From positions 372,001 through 436,000 of the forward strand of contig NZ_AP018664.1 of the NCBI RefSeq assembly GCF_003967075.1: a DNA stretch of 64,000 nt, read 5' to 3'. The notes under the pieces were generated by a model that saw only the letters and a program-made list of their open reading frames with translations, was not told where the DNA came from and did no database searches. How positions within the stretch are numbered: the first letter of the stretch is position 1; the number at the start of each line of letters is the position of its first letter. Below, one piece after another: positions 15,599 through 21,297 of the stretch. Source of the stretch: Sphingobium amiense. Lineage in GTDB: Bacteria; Pseudomonadota; Alphaproteobacteria; Sphingomonadales; Sphingomonadaceae. The position numbers were made by a program, and so were the translations under genes.

Positions 15599-16000
15599 AT
15601 GGCAGGCGACCTGCGCTTTGCCGGATATGCGGCGATATTCGACCGGGTGGACCGGGGCGGCGATGTGGTGCGGGCGGGGGCCTTTGGCGACATCGCGGCG
15701 GCGGGCGTGCCTTTGCTGTGGCAGCATGGGCCGGGCGCGGTGATCGGCACGGTCGAGAGCGCGCGGGAAGATGCGCGCGGGCTGCGGGTGATTGCGCGGG
15801 TGTCGCGGTCGAGCGCTGCGGGGCGGGAGGCGGCGGCGGCGCTTGTCGAGGGCGCGGTGGATGGCCTCAGCTTCGGTTATCGCGTCAAGGCGGCGCGGGG
15901 CGCGAGGCCGCGCGAGCTGCTGGCGCTGGAACTGGTGGAGGTGAGCGTGGTGACGCACCCGATGCAGCCGCTGGCAAGGGTGGTGAAGGTGGAGGGGTGA
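15599..16000 (+). CDS. GTA prohead protease (g4-like, HK97 family)
   Basis: This 133-residue serine protease cleaves the capsid N-terminal domain during head maturation. HK97-protease traits are FAGYAAIFDRVDRGGDVV, the catalytic His in LLWQHGPG and the catalytic Ser in DGLSFGYRV. A late LVEVSVVTHPMQPLARV completes the fold. It is short for the family, as in GTAs. ATG at 15599 follows GGAGGGAGGGG. A frameshifted antisense gene separates it from the capsid gene it should serve. Confidence 0.93.
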   Translation: MAGDLRFAGYAAIFDRVDRGGDVVRAGAFGDIAAAGVPLLWQHGPGAVIGTVESAREDARGLRVIARVSRSSAAGREAAAALVEGAVDGLSFGYRVKAARGARPRELLALELVEVSVVTHPMQPLARVVKVEG

Positions 16001-16001
16001 G

Positions 16002-16674
16002 TCAGACGATCCCCAGCCATTCAAGGTCGCCGGGCAGCGGGTCGGCGCTGTAGTCGAGTTGCAGAACCCGGCGGCGGCGGGGGTTTGAGGCGGCGTCGGA
16101 GGCGTGAAGGATCGGCGTGGAATAGAGCCAGATGTCTCCGCGTTCGGCGAGGCAGCTTTGAATGCCGCATCGTTCGACGAGGGACAGGACTTCGCCTTCG
16201 GCCACGCGCCCATATCTATGCGATCCGGGCGCGATCAGCAGGGGGGGCATTGTTCGCATCGACGGGATCGAGGTGCACGCGCAAGGTCAGCATCCTGTCG
16301 AGCAGCGATTGGGGCGGAGCGACATGGTGGATGCCGGATTTGACCGTCCATGGGCCGAAGCCCGGCGTATCCACGCGGAATTGCACCGCGATGGTGCGGT
16401 CCTGATGCCATCCGAGCGCCCAGTTGTTTGCCTCGCTCTTGTCAAAGAGGATGGCGCGCACGGGCTGTGCCTTTGGTCCCAGATGGCTGGCGGCGTGACG
16501 GCCGATCCGGCCTGTCATTCCCAGAAGGGCGGCAAGCGCCGGAAGGTGGGTGAGGCGCTGGCCCGGCTGGTTTGCGGGCAGGGAGGCGATCGCATTTTCC
16601 ATTGACGCGAGCGCGGTGGCGTCAAGCGCCAGCGGGATATGCTGTGCGCCGTGATCGGCGAGGGTGAGGGACAT
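16002..16674 (-). pseudogene. phytanoyl-CoA dioxygenase-like gene with frameshift in a homopolymer
   Basis: Two overlapping minus-strand frames together make one PhyH-family Fe(II)/2-oxoglutarate oxygenase. The first (start 16674, MSLTLADHGAQHIPLALDAT) carries the metal-binding HxD in LGWHQDRTIAV. The second, ending at 16002, carries LLIAPGSHRYGRV and the distal HASDAASNPRRRRVLQLDYS with the second His and the 2-oxoglutarate Arg. They meet at seven C on the minus strand (16241-16247); six C would restore NN-A-PLLIAPGSH. It is a sequencing error, a recent inactivation or a phase-variable tract. It is antisense between GTA protease and capsid genes. Confidence 0.8.
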
Positions 16675-16714
16675 GCGCGCTTTATGAGCAAAGGCCGGAG
16701 GGGCGGCAAGCACT

Positions 16715-16787
16715 CGCTCCCCCCTCACCAACTGCGTCTGGGCAGCCAAGCTGCCAAGACTTCGTATCCTCCCCCCAAGGGGGGAGG
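16715..16787. repeat. two-hairpin dispersed repeat, copy C
   Basis: Architecture as in the other copies: outer arms TCT/AGA, hairpin 1 GGCAG/CTGCC and hairpin 2 CCTCCCCCC/GGGGGGAGG (16768-16787, 9-bp perfect). It is followed 9 nt later by a separate terminator hairpin just ahead of the capsid gene. Confidence 0.7.
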
Positions 16788-16795
16788 AGCATGTG

Positions 16796-16823
16796 GGCGG
16801 TCCATTTCGGGCCGCCTTTTTTT
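16796..16823 (+). terminator. terminator-like hairpin immediately before capsid gene
   Basis: GGCGGTCC (16796-16803) pairs with GGGCCGCC (16809-16816) with one T-G wobble, followed by seven T (16817-16823). It has the same stem sequence type as the UrrA terminator at 32425-32452. It ends 12 nt before the capsid ATG, leaving space only for the ribosome-binding site. Confidence 0.75.
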
Positions 16824-16835
16824 GTGGAGACGGGC

Positions 16836-17951
16836 ATGACGGATCAACTGGAAGCGAGCCTTGACGTGGTGGCGCAGGGGGAGAGGATCGAGGGGCTGGC
16901 GCAGGAGGTGGCGGCGCTGAAGGGGGCTTTGCTGAGCGCGCGCAGGCCCGCGCTCGACGGGGTGAAGGGCGGCGTCGAGGATCCGGCGCGGGCGGCGTTC
17001 GTCGATCGCTATCTGCGGCAGGGACTGGAAGCGGGCGTCGAGCTGAAGAGCTTTTCGGGCGCGTCGGGGGCTGCGGGCGGCTATGCCGTGCCGCGCGAGA
17101 TCGACCAGTTGATCGGATCGACGCTCAAGGGGCTGTCGCCGATCCGCGCCATCGCCAATGTGGTGCGCACGGGCAGCGCGGGATACCGCAAGCTGGTGAC
17201 GTCGGGCGGGATCGTGTCGGGCTGGGCGAGCGAGACGGGCGCAAGGGCCGAAACGGGCACGCCCGCCTTCAACGAGATCGTGCCGCCTTCGGGCGAGCTG
17301 TTCGCCAATCCGGCGGCCAGTCAGGCGATGCTGGACGACGCGCAGTTCGATGTCGAGGGATGGCTGGCGAGCGAGATCGCCCGCGAGTTCGCGGCGGCGG
17401 AGGGCGCGGCCTTCGTCAGCGGCAACGGGACGAACAAGCCCAAGGGCTTTTTGACCTATACCACCACCAATGAGGCGGACGGGGTGCGCGCGTTCGGGTC
17501 TCTGCAATATGTGGCGTCGGGCGCGGCGGGCGCTTTTGCAGCGAGCAATCCGCAGGACCGGCTGATCGACCTGATCCAGAGCCTGCGTGCGCCTTACCGG
17601 CAGGGTGCGAGCTTCGTCATGAACTCCGCGACGCTGGCGGTCATCCGCAAGATGAAGACGGCGGACGGGGCGTTCCTGTGGCAGCCGTCGATGGCGGAGG
17701 GGCGGCCCGCGACGCTGCTGGGCTATCCGGTGGTCGAGGCCGAGGACATGCCGGACATTGCCGCCAACAGCCTGTCGATCGCGTTCGGCAATTTCCAGTC
17801 GGGCTATGTGATCGCGGAACGCAGCGAGACGAGCATCCTGCGCGATCCGTTCAGCAACAAGCCCTTCGTCCACTTCTACGCCGTCAAGCGCGTCGGCGGG
17901 GGCGTGGCGAACTCGGAAGCGATCAAGTTGATGAAGTTTTCCGCCTCGTAA
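16836..17951 (+). CDS. GTA major capsid protein (g5-like, HK97 fold)
   Basis: The 371-residue protein has an N-terminal helical scaffold (about 1-90, LEASLDVVAQGERIEGLAQEV) that the prohead protease should remove. The HK97 fold follows, beginning near SGASGAAGGYAVPREIDQLI, with PASQAMLDDAQFDVEGWLAS, the loop AFVSGNGTNKPKGFLTY and GYPVVEAEDMPDIAANSL. ATG at 16836 has GGAGA upstream. A seven-T terminator ends 12 nt before the start, and another hairpin with a T tract follows the stop. Confidence 0.96.
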   Translation: MTDQLEASLDVVAQGERIEGLAQEVAALKGALLSARRPALDGVKGGVEDPARAAFVDRYLRQGLEAGVELKSFSGASGAAGGYAVPREIDQLIGSTLKGLSPIRAIANVVRTGSAGYRKLVTSGGIVSGWASETGARAETGTPAFNEIVPPSGELFANPAASQAMLDDAQFDVEGWLASEIAREFAAAEGAAFVSGNGTNKPKGFLTYTTTNEADGVRAFGSLQYVASGAAGAFAASNPQDRLIDLIQSLRAPYRQGASFVMNSATLAVIRKMKTADGAFLWQPSMAEGRPATLLGYPVVEAEDMPDIAANSLSIAFGNFQSGYVIAERSETSILRDPFSNKPFVHFYAVKRVGGGVANSEAIKLMKFSAS

Positions 17952-17977
17952 AAGGGCGGGACGGAAGGACGGTATCG

Positions 17978-18010
17978 GGGGCGCGGGCGGCAGGTCCGCG
18001 CCCCTTTTTC
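17978..18010 (+). terminator. terminator-like hairpin between capsid and adaptor genes
   Basis: GGGGCGCGG (17978-17986) pairs perfectly with CCGCGCCCC (17996-18004), followed by TTTTTC. It lies 26 nt after the capsid stop and 23 nt before the adaptor ATG. It would favour capsid mRNA over downstream tail genes unless transcription reads through. Confidence 0.75.
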
Positions 18011-18033
18011 TTTGACGGCGGGAGGCGGCCCAC

Positions 18034-18579
18034 ATGCTGATGGATGCGGAGGACGGGGCGCTGCCCGCGTCGCTGGCGGAACTGAAGACCTATCTGCGGA
18101 TCGCGGGGGATGGAGAGGATGCGGTGCTGAACGGGCTGCTGCGCGGCGCGGGGGCGCTGTGCGAGCGGTTCACCGGTCAGTGGCTGATCGTGCGGCAGAC
18201 GCGCGAGACGCTGTTCGGACCGCGCGCGGCGGGCGCGTGGCAGCGGCTGACGGCGCGGCCCGTGGTGGCGATCGAGAGCGTCGGGACGGTGGGCGCGGAC
18301 GGAGCGGTGACGCCGCTGCCGGTCGACGCCTATGCGGTCGACATCGACGGCAATGGCGAGGGATGGGTGCGCATCGCGCGCGGGGGCTTTTCCGGCACGA
18401 TGGCCGTCACCTATCGCGCGGGGCTGGCGAGCGATGCCGATGCGGTGCCGGAGGCGCTGCGGCAGGGCGTCGTGCGGCTGGCGGCGGAACATTATCTGGC
18501 GCGCGGGGGCGACAGCGCCACGCCGCCCGCCGTGGTGAGCGCGCTGTGGCGGCCATGGCGCCGGATGCGGCTGGCATGA
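18034..18579 (+). CDS. GTA head-tail adaptor (g6-like)
   Basis: The 181-residue protein matches phage gp6-like connectors: an N-terminal helical bundle (LAELKTYLRIAGDGEDAVLN, then LLRGAGALCERFTGQWLI), a central beta part (RPVVAIESVG..) and C-terminal EALRQGVVRLAAEHYLARGG. It joins the portal to the tail interface. ATG at 18034 follows GGGAGG. It overlaps the next gene as ATGA (stop 18577-18579, next start 18576), starting a chain of translationally coupled genes. Confidence 0.88.
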   Translation: MLMDAEDGALPASLAELKTYLRIAGDGEDAVLNGLLRGAGALCERFTGQWLIVRQTRETLFGPRAAGAWQRLTARPVVAIESVGTVGADGAVTPLPVDAYAVDIDGNGEGWVRIARGGFSGTMAVTYRAGLASDADAVPEALRQGVVRLAAEHYLARGGDSATPPAVVSALWRPWRRMRLA

Positions 18580-18758
18580 GGATCGCGCGGCTGCTGGAGC
18601 GGCGGGCGCAGGCGCGGCGCGAGGGGATCGCGGCGGCGCTGACGAACGCGGGGGTCGAGGCGCATGTCGAGGGCGAGGCGGTGCGGATCGGCGGGCGGGG
18701 GCTGCGCGCGCGCTGGATGCGTAATCTGGCCCTGCGCGAGGCGGGGAGAGGATTATGA
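18576..18758 (+). CDS. small head-tail joining protein (g7 position)
   Basis: The 60-residue protein, MRIARLLERRAQARREGIAA onward, is basic with a predicted helical start and a C-terminal beta-like part (VEGEAVRIGGRGLRARWMRN). By position, between adaptor and tail terminator, it corresponds to RcGTA g7 (stopper), though it is shorter and no motif proves it. It overlaps both neighbours by 4 nt (ATGA), so it is very likely translated. Confidence 0.7.
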   Translation: MRIARLLERRAQARREGIAAALTNAGVEAHVEGEAVRIGGRGLRARWMRNLALREAGRGL

Positions 18759-19159
18759 GCGCGGAAATGGCGGTGCGGGCCGCGATGATCGCGGCGCTGC
18801 GGGCGGACGGGGCGCTGATGGCGCTGGTCAACGGCGTGCATGACGGGGAGCCTGCGCGCGCGGCGGCGCCTTATGGCTTTGCGGGCGAGTGTATCGGCAG
18901 CGACTGGGGCGGCAAGGATCTGGAGGGGCGTGAGATACGCCTGTCGGTCGGCCTGGTGGCGGCGGCGGACGGTGCGGCGGCACTCGCGGCGATGATCGCG
19001 CGGGTCGATCCGGCGATGCAGGGGCTGGTGGCGGCGGACGGCTGGCGCGTGGCAAGCGCGCGGCTGGTGCGCTCCCGCATCGCGCGGGAGGGGCCGGCGC
19101 CGGCGAGCGGATGGCGCGCGGTGGTGGATTATCGCGTGCGGGTGGTGCGGGACGGGTGA
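18755..19159 (+). CDS. DUF3168 tail terminator protein (g8-like)
   Basis: The 134-residue protein has DUF3168 traits: AVRAAMIAALRADGALMALV at the N-terminus, then YGFAGECIGSDWGGKDLEGR and the C-terminal strand WRAVVDYRVRVVR. It ends the tail tube and joins it to the head. It is coupled to the preceding gene by an ATGA overlap. After it the cluster is broken by a repeat and an antisense gene before the tail tube gene. Confidence 0.88.
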   Translation: MSAEMAVRAAMIAALRADGALMALVNGVHDGEPARAAAPYGFAGECIGSDWGGKDLEGREIRLSVGLVAAADGAAALAAMIARVDPAMQGLVAADGWRVASARLVRSRIAREGPAPASGWRAVVDYRVRVVRDG

Positions 19160-19170
19160 CGGGCGCGCGC

Positions 19171-19226
19171 CCTCTCAACTTCGCCTGAGGCGGCTGACGC
19201 CGCCAAGGCTCCGTATCTCTCCCCGA
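19171..19226. repeat. two-hairpin dispersed repeat, copy B
   Basis: Outer arms are CCT/AGG, hairpin 1 GGCGGC/GCCGCC and hairpin 2 TCTCTCCCC/GGGGAGAGA with a 2-nt loop. A partial palindrome GGACCCGGctcggggGCCGGGG follows to about 19315, a fragment of the composite repeat also seen at 10334-10408. Confidence 0.65.
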
Positions 19227-19338
19227 GGGGAGAGATTGGCAGGCGGGCGGCGTCCCGTGGGGTGGCCTTGGCTGCAAGGAAGCTGGACCCGGCTCGGGGG
19301 CCGGGGTGACGGGGTTTTTTCAGCGGCTCGGGCGGAAA

Positions 19339-19665
19339 TCAGCCCGGACGGCTGCTCTCTTCATATTCCGACGTGATCTTGTCGACATATTCGCTGATCT
19401 GGTCGTCGGCGTCCGATGCCGACGCGCTGTCGGACATCTTGTCGCCCTTGTCCTGCGCGACGATGGCGGCGCGGAAGGCGGCTTCCTGCGTGGCGCAGGC
19501 TTTCTTGATCGACGCCTGAAAATCGCCGGTGGACTTCTTGGCGTCCAGCGCCGGCTGCACCTGCGCGGAGAGGCATTTGGTGAAATCCTTCCGCCCGGTG
19601 CCCACGGCATCGGCCGAAGGCGCGGTGGCGGCCATCATCGCGAGCGAAGCAACGGCAATGAACAT
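19339..19665 (-). CDS. secreted small periplasmic protein, unknown
   Basis: The 108-residue protein has a signal peptide (MFIAVASLAMMAATAPSADA) and a mature helical, charged domain with two Cys (FTKCLSAQV, KKACATQEAA) and an acidic tail DADDQISEYVDKITSEYEES. ATG at 19665 is preceded by GGAGAGGG, which decides it over the longer frame from 19722. It is antisense between GTA tail terminator and tail tube genes; its start lies 55 nt from that of the tail tube gene. The family is not recognised. Confidence 0.7.
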   Translation of the reverse strand: MFIAVASLAMMAATAPSADAVGTGRKDFTKCLSAQVQPALDAKKSTGDFQASIKKACATQEAAFRAAIVAQDKGDKMSDSASASDADDQISEYVDKITSEYEESSRPG

Positions 19666-19720
19666 CTTACCCTCTCCATATCCTGCATTTTGCACGGTTT
19701 GACCAAAGAAAGGATGCGCC

Positions 19721-20128
19721 ATGGGCGTCGAAAAAGGAAGTGCATTTTTGCTGAAGGTTGGCGACGGAAACAGTCCGGCAACCTATGCCACGGTCGCAGG
19801 GATGCGCACGACGCAGCTTTCCGTGAACGGCGAGGCGGTGAACATCACGAGCAAGGATTCGGGCGGCTGGCGCGAACTGCTGTCGGGCGCGGGCGTGCGG
19901 TCGGTCAGCGTGTCGGCGGCGGGGCTGTTCACCGGATCGGACGCGGAAGTGCGCATCCGCAACCATGCGCTGTCGGGCACCATCGAAAGCTATGAGCTGA
20001 GCTTCGAGAGCGGGGAGCGGATGCGAGGGAAATTCCTCGTCACGCGGCTCGACTATGCGGGCGATTATAATGGCGAGCGCAATTATGCGCTGAGCCTCGA
20101 AAGCTCCGGCGCGGTGGTGAGCCTGTGA
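19721..20128 (+). CDS. GTA major tail (tube) protein (g9-like)
   Basis: The 135-residue protein is all-beta in character. Traits of the TP901-1-type major tail family are GSAFLLKVGDGNSPATYATV, the motif VNGEAVNITSKDSGGWREL and C-terminal YELSFESGERMRGKFLVTRL. Hexamers would stack to form the tail tube. ATG at 19721 follows AAAGGA. Its stop overlaps the GTG start of the next gene, which restarts the coupled gene series after the antisense interruption. Confidence 0.92.
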   Translation: MGVEKGSAFLLKVGDGNSPATYATVAGMRTTQLSVNGEAVNITSKDSGGWRELLSGAGVRSVSVSAAGLFTGSDAEVRIRNHALSGTIESYELSFESGERMRGKFLVTRLDYAGDYNGERNYALSLESSGAVVSL

Positions 20129-20451
20129 GCGGGGCGGCGAATCCGGCCCCGGCCAATCCGGAGCGCGGGGAAGCGGCGCTGGAGCTGGGGGGCGAGGCGC
20201 TGCTGCTGCGCCCGAGCTTCGGCGCGCTGGTGGCGGCGGAGCAGGAGCTGGGGCCGCTGTTCGAGGTGGTCGAGCGGGCGGCGGAGGGCAGGCTGTCGCT
20301 GGGCGATCTGGTGGCGCTGTTCTGGCATTGTCTGGTGGATCGCGGCGGCCTGACGCGCGAGGCGCTGGGCGAGGCGGTGGTGGCGGCAGGGATCGCGAAG
20401 GTGACGCCCGCGCTCAAAAGCATCGTGCGGCAGATACTGGCGGGGACATGA
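20125..20451 (+). CDS. GTA gp10-family protein
   Basis: The 108-residue protein matches the GTA-gp10 family: ALELGGEALLLRPSFGALVA, AEQELGPLFEVVERAAEG and LGDLVALFWHCLVDRGGLTR. It sits between tail tube and tape measure genes, where phages encode tail assembly chaperones. It starts with GTG at 20125, overlapping the previous stop, and overlaps the next ATG by 4 nt. Confidence 0.88.
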   Translation: MSGAANPAPANPERGEAALELGGEALLLRPSFGALVAAEQELGPLFEVVERAAEGRLSLGDLVALFWHCLVDRGGLTREALGEAVVAAGIAKVTPALKSIVRQILAGT

Positions 20452-20651
20452 CGCGATTTGGCGAGGGCGCGGCGCGGCTGGCGGGCGTGGCGGGATGGCT
20501 GCTGGGCTGGCGGCCCGAGCAGTTCTGGCGCGCGACGCCGCAGGAACTGGCCTGCGTGCTGCGCGCGGCGCGGGGCGATGAGGAAGGCGGCGGCGGTGCG
20601 GGCGTCGATGGCGCGGAGTTGGCGCGGCTGATGGGGGCGATGCCGGATTGA
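20448..20651 (+). CDS. tail assembly chaperone (g10.1-like)
   Basis: The 67-residue protein contains ARLAGVAGWLLGWRPEQFWR, the core of the short GTA/phage tail assembly chaperone family in which a WxP-x-EFW-type motif is typical, then TPQELACVLRAARG. ATGA overlap with the gene before. It should bind the tape measure protein during tail assembly. Confidence 0.85.
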   Translation: MTRFGEGAARLAGVAGWLLGWRPEQFWRATPQELACVLRAARGDEEGGGGAGVDGAELARLMGAMPD

Positions 20652-20675
20652 GGCCGGAGGCTGGTGCGTGGGGGC

Positions 20676-20718
20676 TGCCCCACCCCAACCCCTCCCCTGA
20701 AGGGGAGGGGCTATTCAG
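20676..20718. repeat. half copy of the lnt palindromic repeat
   Basis: C-tracts CCCC-A-CCCC-AA-CCCC-T-CCCC at 20678-20697 run into the 22-bp palindrome CCCCTCCCCTgaAGGGGAGGGG and the flank ctattcag. This matches the right half of the element at 5440-5539. It sits in the 85-nt gap before the tape measure gene; the minus strand has G-quadruplex-type tracts. Confidence 0.75.
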
Positions 20719-20736
20719 GGCGGGAGGCCTTATTTC

Positions 20737-21297
20737 ATGGATGAAGAAATCGAGACGCTGGTGGTGCGGGTGCGCGCCGATACGGCGGGGCTGGCGCGCG
20801 ACGTGGATGCGATGCGCGCGGGGATGGAAGGGCCGCTGGCGGAAGGAGCGGAGCGGGCGGCGCGGCGGATCGAGAGCGGGCTGCTGCGCGCCGTCAGGAC
20901 AGGCAAGTTCGGGTTCGACGATCTGCGGCGGATCGCCATCGGGGTGCTCGATTCCATCGCGGCGAGCGCGCTGAAGGGCGGCATCGGCGCGCTGGGCGGC
21001 GGTGGAGGCGGCGGGCTGGTGAGTCTGGGCGCGTCGCTGCTGACGGGCGCTCTGGGGCTGCCGGGACGGGCGACGGGCGGGCCGGTGACGCCGGGGCGCG
21101 CCTATCTGGTAGGCGAGCGGGGACCGGAGGTCTTCGTGCCGACGGCGAGCGGGCAGGTGCAGACGGGCGCTGCCGGCGGCGCGCGGGACGTGCGGGTGAA
21201 TATCGCCGTCAGCGCGCGCGGCGGGGAAAGCGAGGCGCGGCTGCTGGGGCGGAGCGCGCGGCAGGTGGCGCGGGCGGTGAGGGGAGCGTTGCAATGA
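20737..21297 (+). CDS. GTA tail tape measure protein (g11-like, short)
   Basis: The 186-residue protein begins with a helical part (VRVRADTAGLARDVDAMRAG), a Gly-rich hydrophobic centre (IGALGGGGGGGLVSLGASLL) and the tape-measure C-terminal motif GRATGGPVTPGRAYLVGERG followed by PEVFVPTASGQV. Its length implies a very short tail, consistent with GTA particles. ATG at 20737 follows GGGAGG. A repeat palindrome lies directly upstream. It overlaps the next gene by 4 nt. Confidence 0.88.
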   Translation: MDEEIETLVVRVRADTAGLARDVDAMRAGMEGPLAEGAERAARRIESGLLRAVRTGKFGFDDLRRIAIGVLDSIAASALKGGIGALGGGGGGGLVSLGASLLTGALGLPGRATGGPVTPGRAYLVGERGPEVFVPTASGQVQTGAAGGARDVRVNIAVSARGGESEARLLGRSARQVARAVRGALQ

